A stretch of DNA of 64,000 bases, from assembly GCF_008974245.1 (NCBI RefSeq), contig NZ_BBZI01000005.1:344180-408179 (forward strand). The letters are read 5' to 3'. A program made the translations under genes and the position numbers. Under the pieces are notes generated by a model. It saw only the letters and a program-made list of their open reading frames with translations, was not told where the DNA came from and did no database searches. The DNA is from Streptomyces abyssomicinicus. Lineage in GTDB: Bacteria > Actinomycetota > Actinomycetes > Streptomycetales > Streptomycetaceae. Positions 16,934-25,493 of the stretch are shown here, piece by piece. Within the stretch, counting starts at the first letter, position 1. Each line of letters starts with the position of its first letter.

Positions 16934-17386
16934 TCAGTGCGGCATGTCGTCCAGGGCGGTGGGGATGCCCGCGACGTCCGGCGGCTCGGCCACCATCAGG
17001 GCGACCGGGCCGCCGGGCAGGTCCGCCTCGGCGACGAGGCGGAAACCGCCGTCCCGGTAGCGGGCGACCGCGTCGGCGTCCTCCAGGGCGGGAGCGGCCA
17101 GGACGCGACGGCAGTCGGGATCGCCCGCGAACAGGGCGGCGGTGAGCGGGGGCAGCAGGGCCGCGCACGTCGCCCGGTCGCCGTCGGTCCGGACGGCGAG
17201 GTCCCGGGCGCCCACCGGGTAGGCGTGGCGCAGCGGGAGGCCCAGGACGCGGGCCAGCTCGACGCGCACGGACGGCTCGCCCGACCCGTCGGAGCGGGTG
17301 GCGGTCCAGACGCCGGGCCCGTCGGGCCGTAGCGTCCAGCCCTCGGCGGCGGGGACCGGCGGCGGGGGGACGTCGGCGTGGTGCAC
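16934..17386 (-). CDS. GNAT-like N-acyltransferase, function unknown
   Basis: A 150-residue protein from an apparent GTG start behind GAGGAG. The C-terminal half resembles a degenerate GNAT fold (CRRVLAAPALEDADAVARYRDGGFRLVAEADLPGGPVALMV), similar in pattern to the acetyl-CoA-binding end of GNAT acetyltransferases. The N-terminal half has WTATRSDG and LPLRHAYPV segments. It is the last gene of the aromatic catabolic operon, 11 bases after the CoA ligase, so it could acyl-transfer from a CoA thioester, but this is only contextual. Weak family assignment. Confidence 0.6.
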   Translation of the reverse strand: MHHADVPPPPVPAAEGWTLRPDGPGVWTATRSDGSGEPSVRVELARVLGLPLRHAYPVGARDLAVRTDGDRATCAALLPPLTAALFAGDPDCRRVLAAPALEDADAVARYRDGGFRLVAEADLPGGPVALMVAEPPDVAGIPTALDDMPH

Positions 17387-17397
17387 GGTGGCTCCTC

Positions 17398-18954
17398 TCA
17401 GTCGTCGGCGGCCAGGGACCGCAGCGGCGCCTTGGCGAGCTTGCCGCTGGCGTTGCGCGGGAGTTCGTCGACGACGATGACGCGGGTGGGCAGCTTGTAG
17501 CGGGCGAGGTACCGGCCGGCGAACTCACGGACCTCCTCCACGGTCGGCGCCGGGGTGCCCGTGACGCAGGTGATCACGGCGACCACGGTCTCGCCCCACC
17601 TGGCGTCGGGCACGCCCACCACGGCAGCCTCCGTCACACCGGGGAACTCGGCCAGCACGCGCTCGAGTTCGGCCGGGTACACGTTCTCCCCGCCGGAGAT
17701 GATCATCTCCTTGAGGCGGTCCACCACGTACAGGTAGCCGTCCTCGTCGAGATAGCCGATGTCGCCGGAGTGGAACCAGCCCGCGGAGTCGAATGAGGCC
17801 GCGGTCGCGGCCGGGTTGTCCCAGTAGCCGCGGGTCACGTTGGCGCCGCGGACGCAGATCTCGCCGCGCTCCATCGGCTTGTCGACACTCTCGCCGGTGG
17901 CCGGGTTCTTCAGGCAGACGTCGGTGAACGGCATCGGGATCCCGGCCGAACCGGTCCTGCCCAGGGTGTGCTCGGCGGGGAGGTAGGTGGCGAAGGGCGC
18001 CGTCTCCGTCATGCCCCACGCCTGCTGGAGCATCACGCCGTGGGCGTTCGCCCAGGTGCGGATGAGCTGCGGAGGCACGGCGGCCCCGGCCACGATGCAC
18101 GCCCGCAGCGAGCCCAGGTCCGCCGCGGCGAAGTCGGGGTGCTGGGACAGGTCGGCGAACATGGCGGGCACCGCGAACAGCGAGTCGACGCGGTACCGGG
18201 CGATGTCCCGCAGGGTGCGCCCGGCGTCGAAACGGCGGCGCACCACGACCGTGCCGCCGCGCAGCAGGGCGCGCAGGGTGAGCGCGTTGAGGCCGCCGAT
18301 GTGGAACAGCGGGGCCACCGCCAGGTTCACGTCGTGCGGGCGGGTGTCCACCATGCCGTCCACGTTCACCGCGTTCCACCACACGTTGCCGTGGGTGAGC
18401 ATCACGCCCTTGGGGCGTCCGGTGGTGCCGGAGGTGTACATCAGGACCGCGAGGTCGTCCTCGCCGCACGGCTGCGGGTCCCGGTCGGAGCCCTCCCCGG
18501 CGGCCAGGCCGGCCAGGGCACGCCAGGAGGCGGCCCCGCCCTCCGCGGGGCCGGCGCCCGCCAGGACCCGGAGGCGCACCGGGGTCTCGCCGAGGACGGA
18601 CTCGGCGATCTCGCGGTGGCCCTCCTCGGCGACCAGGGTGTGGGCGCCGCAGTCGGTGAGGATGTGCCGGATCTCGTCCGCGGCGAGACGGAAGTTGAGC
18701 GGGACGTACACCGCGCCCAGGTGGTGCGCGGCGAGCATCGTCCGGAAGAAGTCGGCGCTGTTCAAACCGAGATAGGCGACGCGGTCACCGCGCCGCACCC
18801 CGCCCTCCGCCAGCCCTCGGGCCAGGCGCCGTACCGAGTCGGCCAGCGCGGCCGCGGTGATCTCCTGCTCCTCGTCGACGAGGGCGATGCCGGCGGGGGC
18901 GTAGCGCGCGCGGCGGTACAGCGCGGTGGCCGGGCTGATGTCGACCTGTGCCAT
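17398..18954 (-). CDS. Acyl-CoA synthetase (AMP-forming, ANL superfamily)
   Basis: A 518-residue adenylate-forming ligase. The P-loop TSGTTGRPKG is at about 174-183; WGMTE, GWFHSGDIGYLDEDGYLYVVDRLKEMIISGGENVYP and the C-terminal lysine segment LPRNASGKLAK are all intact. It activates a carboxylic acid with ATP and CoA. It lies in an operon for meta-cleavage of an aromatic ring, so the substrate may be the acid released by the C-C hydrolase or the aromatic acid itself. AAGGAG precedes the ATG. An 85-base gap separates it from the dehydrogenase gene upstream. Confidence 0.92.
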   Translation of the reverse strand: MAQVDISPATALYRRARYAPAGIALVDEEQEITAAALADSVRRLARGLAEGGVRRGDRVAYLGLNSADFFRTMLAAHHLGAVYVPLNFRLAADEIRHILTDCGAHTLVAEEGHREIAESVLGETPVRLRVLAGAGPAEGGAASWRALAGLAAGEGSDRDPQPCGEDDLAVLMYTSGTTGRPKGVMLTHGNVWWNAVNVDGMVDTRPHDVNLAVAPLFHIGGLNALTLRALLRGGTVVVRRRFDAGRTLRDIARYRVDSLFAVPAMFADLSQHPDFAAADLGSLRACIVAGAAVPPQLIRTWANAHGVMLQQAWGMTETAPFATYLPAEHTLGRTGSAGIPMPFTDVCLKNPATGESVDKPMERGEICVRGANVTRGYWDNPAATAASFDSAGWFHSGDIGYLDEDGYLYVVDRLKEMIISGGENVYPAELERVLAEFPGVTEAAVVGVPDARWGETVVAVITCVTGTPAPTVEEVREFAGRYLARYKLPTRVIVVDELPRNASGKLAKAPLRSLAADD

Positions 18955-19039
18955 GGACGGCTCCTTCGGTGCTCATGGCGTGGCGTGTGCGTGAGGGGAC
19001 GGCGGGCGGGGGCCGGCCGGGCCGAGGGGAACGGCGGCG

Positions 19040-19912
19040 TCAGAGTCCGGCGCCGCCCGCCGGGTGGCCGAAGCCGCGGACGGCGATGCCGCCGTCGACC
19101 GGGAGGACCGCTCCGGTGATGTTCCCGGCGTCGCGGCGGGAGGCGAGCAGGACGTAGGAACCGGTGAAGTCCTCCGGCTCCACGCTGGACTCGTACAGCG
19201 GGATCATCGGCAGGTCCTCGCCCCGGGCGCGGGCCTCGTCGCGCCGGGCGAAGGACGCCTCCAGCGAACGGTCCTCCAGCCCGAGGCTCTCCGGGCCGCG
19301 CAGCTGGGTGCGCATGCCGCCGCAGGCGACGCCGTTGACCCGGACCCGGGGGGCGAGCTCGTAGGCGAACTCGCGGACCAGGCCGAGGCAGGCGTGCTTG
19401 CTGGCGGTGTACAGCGGGCCGCCGCCGTTGGTGTGGAAGGAGGAGTTGGACAGCGTCATCACGATCGCGCCGCGGGACTTCACCAGCTCCCGCCAGGCCG
19501 CCTCCACGGCCAGCAGGTATCCCTTGACGTTGACCCCGAAGATCTCGTCGAAGGCGGTGGCGAGGGCGTGGCCGTCGAGCCGGGTGACGCTGCGGTGGTA
19601 GTCCCAGATGCCGGCGTTGGGCACCAGGACGTCGAGCTTGCCGAAGCGGTCCACCGCGGCGGCGACGGCCGCGTGCAGGTCGTCCGGGGAGCGGACGTCG
19701 CCGGTGGTGGTGAGGATCCGGTCCGCGTACACCGGGCCCGCGGCCTCCTCGACCTCCTTCAGCCGGTCGGCGTCCCGGTCGAGCAGGACGACGTTCGCGC
19801 CCTCCGCGAGGTAGCGCAGGGCGACGGCGCGGCCGAGGCCGGAGGCGCCGCCGGTGATCAGCGCGGTGTCGCCCCGCAGCCAGCCGTCGGTGCGCGGCGT
19901 CACCGCGCTCAC
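19040..19912 (-). CDS. Short-chain dehydrogenase, cis-dihydrodiol dehydrogenase (BphB-like)
   Basis: A 290-residue SDR with the NAD motif GGASGLGRA (21-29), VPNAGIWDY and the catalytic Tyr168-xxx-Lys172 (YTASKHA). The PNAGIWDY segment and the GGPLYTASKHA context are characteristic of BphB/TodD-type cis-dihydrodiol dehydrogenases, which oxidise the dioxygenase product to a catechol with NAD. It has a long C-terminal region with LYESSVEPEDFTGSYVLLASRR. The GTG start overlaps the hydrolase stop (GTGA). Context and motifs agree. Confidence 0.88.
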   Translation of the reverse strand: MSAVTPRTDGWLRGDTALITGGASGLGRAVALRYLAEGANVVLLDRDADRLKEVEEAAGPVYADRILTTTGDVRSPDDLHAAVAAAVDRFGKLDVLVPNAGIWDYHRSVTRLDGHALATAFDEIFGVNVKGYLLAVEAAWRELVKSRGAIVMTLSNSSFHTNGGGPLYTASKHACLGLVREFAYELAPRVRVNGVACGGMRTQLRGPESLGLEDRSLEASFARRDEARARGEDLPMIPLYESSVEPEDFTGSYVLLASRRDAGNITGAVLPVDGGIAVRGFGHPAGGAGL

Positions 19913-20763
19913 GCCCGGCCGCCGAGGAAGTCGGTGACGTGGCGCTCGAACTCGGACTGCCGCTCCAGCTGCACCCAGTGGCCGCAGTTGCCGAAGACGT
20001 GGAGCTGGACGTCGCGGATGCGGTGCAGCATCAGCTGGGCGCCGTCCAGGGTGATGGTCCGGTCGTCACGGCCCCACAGCAGCAGGGTCGGGCACTTCAC
20101 CCTGTGGAGGTCGCGCCAGAGCGGGTCCATGCCGTGCCGCTTGGCGAAGGCGGCGTTGTAGCGGTGGTAGAAGTCGATGTGCGACTCGTCCAGGGAGGCC
20201 TCGTAGCGGGCCTGGACGGTGTCCTCCCACTTCTTGGGCTCGGCGGTCATGACGCGGATGAAGTCCCGCATCTTCCTCACCGTCGGGCCTTCGCCGTTGT
20301 AGTAGCGGAACATCGCCTTCTGGCCCTCGGTGGGCGCCGGGCCGAACGGCAGCCAGCCGCCGCCGGGCGCCATCAGGACCAGCTTCTCGACCCGCTGCGG
20401 CGCGGTCATCGCCAGGGAGAGCGCGGCCGCGCCGCCGAGGCTGTTGCCGAGCAGGAAGAACCGGTCGACACCCAGCGCGTCGAGGGTCTGCAGCAGGGCG
20501 TCGACGGTGATCTCGGTGATCGAGCGGGCGTCCAGGTCCTCCTGGGTGGGCCGGTAGCTGCCGCCGAAGCCGGGCTGGTCGGGCAGGACGACCCGGAAGT
20601 GCCGGGTCAGCCCGGCCAGGTTCTGGTGGTAGTTGGCGACGGCGGAGGCGCCCGGGCCGCCGCCGTGCAGCATCACCAGGACGGGGCCCTGGCCGGCCTC
20701 GGAGACGGAGACGGCGCCGAGGGTCGTCTCGACGGTGTGGTGGGTCAGCGGAACGTCGGTCAT
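19909..20763 (-). CDS. Alpha/beta hydrolase, meta-cleavage product C-C hydrolase (BphD/HsaD-like)
   Basis: A 284-residue hydrolase. The oxyanion-hole segment HGGGPGAS (33-40), nucleophile Ser108 (GNSLGG), Asp233/234 (WGRDD) and His262 (GNCGHWVQLE) match the positions of the BphD triad (S112, D237, H265). Such enzymes split the ring-opened 2-hydroxy-6-oxo-dienoate to a carboxylic acid and 2-hydroxypenta-2,4-dienoate. The genes for the following hydratase and aldolase are not in this operon. It lies 15 bases after the dioxygenase beta gene. Confidence 0.92.
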   Translation of the reverse strand: MTDVPLTHHTVETTLGAVSVSEAGQGPVLVMLHGGGPGASAVANYHQNLAGLTRHFRVVLPDQPGFGGSYRPTQEDLDARSITEITVDALLQTLDALGVDRFFLLGNSLGGAAALSLAMTAPQRVEKLVLMAPGGGWLPFGPAPTEGQKAMFRYYNGEGPTVRKMRDFIRVMTAEPKKWEDTVQARYEASLDESHIDFYHRYNAAFAKRHGMDPLWRDLHRVKCPTLLLWGRDDRTITLDGAQLMLHRIRDVQLHVFGNCGHWVQLERQSEFERHVTDFLGGRA

Positions 20764-20778
20764 GGCTGCTCCCGCGGC

Positions 20779-21384
20779 TCAGAGGAAGGTGCTGATGTTC
20801 TTCGCGAGCAGGACGTTCTGCTCGAGGAGGATGTGGCGGCGGGCGATCCTCAGCCGGCCCCGCTCGTCACGGCGGAGCAGGTCGGTGCGGCCGCCTGCGT
20901 AGAGGTCGACCTCGCGCTCGAGGCGGTTGCGGTAGCAGAGGAACGCGGACTCGGCGACGTACTCGCCGTCGTTCCCGTCGGGGCGTACCGCGATGTTGGT
21001 GACCAGGTGACGGGTGCGCGACGGCGGGTCCTCGGCCCAGGCCATGCCGGAGTCGAAGCGGCGGATCCGCCACTGAAGGCTGGCCTTGGTCTCGTCGAAG
21101 ATCGCCACCTCGCCCGGGCCGCCGTTCGCCAGGGACTGCTGACGGCGCAGGCGGTTGGTGCGCACCGGGGCCCAGTAGTGCAGGTCGTCGGTGAGCAGCT
21201 CCAGCCAGTCGGCGTAGCGGTGCTCGTCGAGCAGGTTCGCCTCGAGGGTGTAGAGCTGCCGCACCTCGAAGTGGAGCAGCATGTCCTCCACGGAGACGGC
21301 CGCCCCGGCGGAGGGCCCGGCAAGGGGCTCGGCGGCGTACTCGCCGGAGGGTTCGGCGGAGGGTTCGGTCTCGGGGGCGGTCAT
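20779..21384 (-). CDS. Aromatic-ring-hydroxylating dioxygenase, small (beta) subunit
   Basis: A 201-residue protein of the Ring_hydroxyl_B family (cystatin/NTF2-like fold). Family marks are EANLLDEHRYADWLELLTDDLHYWAPVR, SRTRHLVTNI and ESAFLCYRNRLEREVDLYAGGRTDLLRR. It packs with the alpha subunit into the oxygenase hexamer and has no catalytic metal. The first 30 residues are a Pro/Ser/Glu-rich extension with a repeat-like composition. It overlaps the reductase gene by four bases. In most biphenyl-type operons beta directly follows alpha; here ferredoxin and reductase intervene, an uncommon order. Confidence 0.9.
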   Translation of the reverse strand: MTAPETEPSAEPSGEYAAEPLAGPSAGAAVSVEDMLLHFEVRQLYTLEANLLDEHRYADWLELLTDDLHYWAPVRTNRLRRQQSLANGGPGEVAIFDETKASLQWRIRRFDSGMAWAEDPPSRTRHLVTNIAVRPDGNDGEYVAESAFLCYRNRLEREVDLYAGGRTDLLRRDERGRLRIARRHILLEQNVLLAKNISTFL

Positions 21385-22598
21385 CGTTCCTCCCGGACGG
21401 GTCGGGCGCGCAGGAGCTTGCGCAGGTCGGTGGCGGGGTCGGCGAGAGCGGCGGCGTCGACCGGCAGTTCACGTCCGACCAGGCGGCGGGCGGCCTGGAT
21501 GTCGCGGGGCCGGTCGATCGCCGCGGCGGCGACCAGGCGGCCCTGGGCGACACCGAACACGGTGAACGCGCCGTCGGCCGCGTCGCCGCGGACGATCCGG
21601 GTCTCGGCGTCCGCCATGGTGCCGACGCCCTCCAGACGGGAACCGTGCCGGTCGGACCAGAACCAGCCGGCCTTCTGGGCGGGCGCGTCCTGGCCGAGCA
21701 GCGTGGCGGCGGCCCTCTCCGCGGAGGTGCGGGCGTGGTCCCAGTGCTCGTGGCGGCGGGGCTCGTCGGCGCGGCGGGCGACGTCGCCGATCGCGTACAC
21801 CGAGGGGTGCGAGGTCCGGTACCCCGCGTCGACCACGACGCCGTTGTCCACCGTGAGACCGGCGGCCTCGGCGAGGGCGGTGTCGGGGACGATGCCGATG
21901 CCGGCGATCACGGTGTCGGCGGTGACCGGCTCGTCCAGGCCGGTCACCGCGACCCGCAGGAACTCGCCGTCCCGCTCGATGGACTCGACGCCGCCGTTCA
22001 GGCAGCGGATGCCGGCCTCGGCGTGCCGGGCGTGGAGCACGGTCGCGATCTCCGGGCCCACCACGGGCAGCAGCGGTATCTCGGTCGGGTCGATGAGCGT
22101 GACCTCGCAGCCGAGGGCGGCGGCCACGGCGGCCGACTCGGCGCCGATCAGACCGGCGCCGACCACGGCGACGCGGGCGCCGGGGACCAGCCTGGGCCGC
22201 AGCCGCTCGGCGTCCTCCCAGACGCGCAGCACGTGCACGGCCGGGTCGCCGCCCGGCGTGCGGGGCACCCCGCCGGTGGCGAGCACGATCCGGTCGCCGG
22301 TGACCTCGGAGCCGTCGGCGAGGGTCACCCGGCCGGCGTCGGGGTCGAGCGAGGCGACCCGGGCGTCCGTCCGGAAGTCGACCCGCTCGTACCACTCGTC
22401 GGGGCGCAGCCGGATGTCCTCCAGGCCGCTCCTGCCGAGCAGGACGTCCTTGGACAGCGGCGGACGGTCGTAGGGCAGGTGGTCCTCGGCGGAGAGGATC
22501 ACGATGTCGCCGGTGTGCCCGCCGGAGCGCAGCGCGTCGGCGAGGGAGACGGCGGCGAGGCCGCCGCCGACGATCAGGACGCGGTCCACGGTGCTCAT
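21381..22598 (-). CDS. Ferredoxin reductase (FAD/NADH) of the dioxygenase system
   Basis: A 405-residue flavoprotein of the BphA4/putidaredoxin-reductase type. It has the N-terminal FAD fold VLIVGGGLAAVSLADAL, the PYDRPPLSKDVLLG segment, a central NAD fold VAVVGAGLIGAESAAVAAALG, the TDTVIAGIGIVPDTALAEAAGL region and VYAIGDVARR. It takes electrons from NADH and passes them to the Rieske ferredoxin. It begins with ATG overlapping the ferredoxin stop. The three-component dioxygenase is therefore complete: reductase, ferredoxin, and alpha-beta oxygenase. Confidence 0.95.
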   Translation of the reverse strand: MSTVDRVLIVGGGLAAVSLADALRSGGHTGDIVILSAEDHLPYDRPPLSKDVLLGRSGLEDIRLRPDEWYERVDFRTDARVASLDPDAGRVTLADGSEVTGDRIVLATGGVPRTPGGDPAVHVLRVWEDAERLRPRLVPGARVAVVGAGLIGAESAAVAAALGCEVTLIDPTEIPLLPVVGPEIATVLHARHAEAGIRCLNGGVESIERDGEFLRVAVTGLDEPVTADTVIAGIGIVPDTALAEAAGLTVDNGVVVDAGYRTSHPSVYAIGDVARRADEPRRHEHWDHARTSAERAAATLLGQDAPAQKAGWFWSDRHGSRLEGVGTMADAETRIVRGDAADGAFTVFGVAQGRLVAAAAIDRPRDIQAARRLVGRELPVDAAALADPATDLRKLLRARPVREER

Positions 22599-22942
22599 GC
22601 GGCCGGCTCCTGACCCGGGAACAGGTAGAGCGCGCCGTCGCGCTCCTCCACCTTGTGGCGGCGGGCGGCGAGGGTGGCCGGCATGCACTGCGGCTCGCCC
22701 GTCCTCAGGCAGAACCGCGCGCTGTGCAGCGGGCACTCCACCTCGCCGTCCTCGATCCACCCGTCGGCCAGTGAGGCCGAGCCGTGGGAGCAGGTGTCGT
22801 CGAGGGCGTAGTAGGCGCCGTCGCTGTGGAAGACGGCGATGTCGTCGTCGTGGCCGGTGGTGTCCCGGTCGACGACCAGGGCCTCGCCGTCCTCGATCCC
22901 GCCGGCGTCGGCGACCTTGATGCCGGTCTCGGTGGTGGTCAT
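22595..22942 (-). CDS. Rieske-type ferredoxin of the dioxygenase system
   Basis: A 115-residue single-domain Rieske 2Fe-2S protein with ligands Cys51-x-His53 (TCSHGSASL) and Cys70-xx-His73 (ECPLHSARF). It shuttles electrons from the FAD reductase to the oxygenase alpha subunit. ATGA overlap with the alpha-subunit stop on one side and with the reductase start on the other. The region before the first ligand, with an acidic stretch (GHDDDIAVFHSDGAYYALDD), fits a biphenyl-type ferredoxin. Confidence 0.95.
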   Translation of the reverse strand: MTTTETGIKVADAGGIEDGEALVVDRDTTGHDDDIAVFHSDGAYYALDDTCSHGSASLADGWIEDGEVECPLHSARFCLRTGEPQCMPATLAARRHKVEERDGALYLFPGQEPAA

Positions 22943-24267
22943 GACCGCTCCTGGGTGCTGCGCTGCTCGGCGCGCGGCTTCTCGTGCCACGCGGGGGTGT
23001 TCATCAGGTCGCGCCAGCGGGTGTAGAAGCCGCGGGCGGCGCCGTCGGAGTAGAGACGGCTCGTGGTGCCGGGGTGGACACCGTCCTCGGTCTCCATGCC
23101 GAGCCCCATCTGGTAGTTGAGGGTCAGGCCGCCGGAGACGAAGCCGTGCGCGGTGGCCTGGACCTCGGACCAGTTCTCGCCGTCGTCCTGCTCGAAGATG
23201 CCGGTCGGCCCGAAGGTGCGCAGGTTGTACAGGCGCTGCGCGTTCTTGACCTCGTCGGGCATCGATTTGTCGACGAGGGTCCAGGCCCAGACCTCCATCC
23301 GGTCCGGGCCCTTGGGGTGCCAGACCCGGATCGAGCCGTTGACCGGGAGGTAGGAGAAGTTCGGGAAGACGGTGGCGTGGCCCGTGGTCATCGGACCCTC
23401 CACGCGCTCCTTGCCGAGCCGCTCCCGCAGCTGGTCGTAGTCGTAGTGCCGGTGCACGATCCGGTCGTCGAAGCGGGACTTGGGGTGCGTCGGGAAGCCG
23501 GCGCCGTGCCCGTTCGCGTCCGTGTACTGGCGGCCCGGGGTCTGCACGATCTCCTGCTTGGGGCCCTTGCCGGTGGGCGACATGACCATCAGGGCGGAGG
23601 CGTGCGAGATGTTGACGTGGTACCAGTCGGAGGCGAACTGCTCGGCGGCGAGCTTCCAGTTGCCCTCCAGGACCCACTTGTGGACGCCGCCGACGACCTC
23701 GGTGCCCTCCGGGTCCCGGTCGAGCATGGCGTCCATGTACCAGGTCATCCCGCCGAGCGCCTCGGCCAGCGGGGGCGCCTCGGGGTTCCAGGTGGCGAAG
23801 ACCAGGCCCTTGTAGGTGTCCAGCTGGGCGACCTCGGCGAGGCCCCAGTCGCGGTTCGCGAAATCGTCCGGGTAGTCGTCGCCGTTGGGGACGTTGACCA
23901 GGTTGCCCGAGGTGTCGTACGCCCAGCCGTGGTAGCTACAGGTGAACGCCTTGGCGGAACCGGCGTCGGCGCGGCAGACCCGCATGCCGCGGTGGCGGCA
24001 CACGTTGAGGAAGGCGCGGATCCTGCGGTCCTTGCCCATGGTCACCAGGACCGGGTCCTCACCCATGTACGTGGTGAAGAAGTCGCCCGGCTTCCTGAAC
24101 TGGCTCTCGTGCGCGAGGAAGAGCCAGCTCGGGGCGAAGACACGGCGCAGTTCCTGCCGGTAGAGGCCGTTGTCGGAGAAGATCTCCCGGTCGAGCAGGC
24201 CGCGGTCGAGGTCGAAGTACTCGCTGACGTCGGCAGCGGGCGCGGGGTCGCGGGGCAGCAGGCTCAC
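22939..24267 (-). CDS. Aromatic-ring-hydroxylating dioxygenase, large (alpha) subunit
   Basis: A 442-residue catalytic subunit. The Rieske centre is Cys90-x-His92 and Cys110-xx-His113 (CRHRGMRVC...CSYHGW). The mononuclear iron site begins with Asp214-xx-His217 and His222 (ASDWYHVNISH), the bridging Asp plus the two His ligands. It adds O2 across an arene to give a cis-dihydrodiol. The GTG start overlaps the extradiol dioxygenase stop (GTGA). The substrate class cannot be fixed; the operon logic resembles biphenyl or alkylbenzene pathways more than benzoate or phthalate, because a C-C hydrolase follows and no decarboxylase is present. Confidence 0.94.
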   Translation of the reverse strand: MSLLPRDPAPAADVSEYFDLDRGLLDREIFSDNGLYRQELRRVFAPSWLFLAHESQFRKPGDFFTTYMGEDPVLVTMGKDRRIRAFLNVCRHRGMRVCRADAGSAKAFTCSYHGWAYDTSGNLVNVPNGDDYPDDFANRDWGLAEVAQLDTYKGLVFATWNPEAPPLAEALGGMTWYMDAMLDRDPEGTEVVGGVHKWVLEGNWKLAAEQFASDWYHVNISHASALMVMSPTGKGPKQEIVQTPGRQYTDANGHGAGFPTHPKSRFDDRIVHRHYDYDQLRERLGKERVEGPMTTGHATVFPNFSYLPVNGSIRVWHPKGPDRMEVWAWTLVDKSMPDEVKNAQRLYNLRTFGPTGIFEQDDGENWSEVQATAHGFVSGGLTLNYQMGLGMETEDGVHPGTTSRLYSDGAARGFYTRWRDLMNTPAWHEKPRAEQRSTQERS

Positions 24268-25163
24268 GCGTTCTTCCCTTCCTGCTTCTCGGTGCGGTGG
24301 TGGCCCCAGAGGCTGGTGCCGGCGGCGCGGACGGCGGGCCACGGGTCGGAGACGGTGATGGCGCCCGTGCCGTACTCGACCTCGAAACCCGAGGGGGTGC
24401 GGGCGTAGTACGACACCATCCGGTCGTTGGCGTGGCGGCCCAGGGTCAGCGCCACGCAGTCCTTGGCGCGGGCGGCCTCGTAGGAGCGGCCGACGGTGTC
24501 CAGGTCCTCGACCTCGAGCATGAAGTGGAACAGCTCGCCGGGATCGATGTCCTTGCGCAGCGGGCGTTCCGGGTCGATCACCAGACCGGCGAAGGCGAGG
24601 GAGTGGTGGCGCGGGTTGCAGTGCAGGAAGGCGATCCGCTTGCGGCCCAGGTCGCAGAAGTCGCTGGGCCGGAAGCCCATCAGCCCGGTGTAGAAGGCGT
24701 AGGTCTTCGCGTAGTCGTCGACGTTGAAGACGATGTGGCCGAGGCCCTGCTCGCCGGTGACGAAGCGGACGCCGGTGGGCGAGACGAAGTGGGCGATCTC
24801 CAGCTTGGCGCCGTGGAAGAGCTCCACGCGGACACCGTTGGGGTCCTCGAAGTGGATCAGGTCGATGACGTCGCGCTCGGCGAGCAGCTCGGCCGTGGCC
24901 TCCTCGAAGGCGACGCCGACGGCCTTCAGCTCCGCACGGGCCTCGGCGAGGTCGGCGGGGCCGGGGACCTCCCAGCCCGCGTAACCGAACTCCTCGCCGT
25001 CGGCCCGGTGCAGGGCGATACGCCAGGCGCGGTCGTCGTTGCGCAGCCGGATGCCGTCGGCGGTGTCCGTGACACCCATCCCGAGGACGTCCTCGGCGAA
25101 GGCGCGCCATTCCTCGACCTTCGCCGTGCGCAGTCCGAAGTAACCGAGTCCGCTCAGTCGCAT
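24264..25163 (-). CDS. Extradiol ring-cleavage dioxygenase (VOC family, BphC/HsaC-like)
   Basis: A 299-residue two-domain type I extradiol dioxygenase. The Fe(II) ligands are His143 (GLGHIVFNV), His213 (ELFHFML) and Glu263 (FEVEYG), matching BphC H146/H210/E260; second-sphere His186/187, His244 and Tyr253 also seem present. It opens a catechol ring next to the hydroxyls. It is the promoter-proximal gene of the minus-strand operon; the ATG at 25163 has AAGGGA upstream. Having the ring-cleavage gene first and the Rieske alpha gene second is unusual. Confidence 0.94.
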   Translation of the reverse strand: MRLSGLGYFGLRTAKVEEWRAFAEDVLGMGVTDTADGIRLRNDDRAWRIALHRADGEEFGYAGWEVPGPADLAEARAELKAVGVAFEEATAELLAERDVIDLIHFEDPNGVRVELFHGAKLEIAHFVSPTGVRFVTGEQGLGHIVFNVDDYAKTYAFYTGLMGFRPSDFCDLGRKRIAFLHCNPRHHSLAFAGLVIDPERPLRKDIDPGELFHFMLEVEDLDTVGRSYEAARAKDCVALTLGRHANDRMVSYYARTPSGFEVEYGTGAITVSDPWPAVRAAGTSLWGHHRTEKQEGKNA

Positions 25164-25493
25164 GGCGGATCCCTTCTGCTGAGAGGTTGTACGGGCCCGG
25201 GGCGTCCGCCTCCCCATCGGCATGCCGCCGGGCCAGGACCACGGGAGCGGTCAGGGGCACGGCGGGTCCCGTCCGCCGCGTCCCCCGCCGCGTGTGGCCT
25301 CAGTGGACGCCCGGCGGCGGGTGCCTGCCCAGCGGGTGTGCCGCATCGCGGAACGGACGGTCCGCGCGACGGACGGCCGGCCGCCCGGGAGCGTTCCACC
25401 GTCCGGCACGACCGCTGGTGGCCGCGGCGGCGCGCGGTCCAGGGTCGGCGCCGTGCCCCGCGCAGGGGGCCGCGCCGCCCGAAGGAGAACCGC
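25164..25493. promoter_or_regulatory. Divergent promoter region of the aromatic locus
   Basis: 330 bases between the extradiol dioxygenase (minus) and the dehydrogenase (plus) with no credible gene. It holds an inverted repeat CGCGGA-N8-TCCGCG (25347-25366), a possible operator for the IclR regulator encoded at 26586. Both promoters should lie here; no clear -10/-35 could be picked. Confidence 0.5.
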
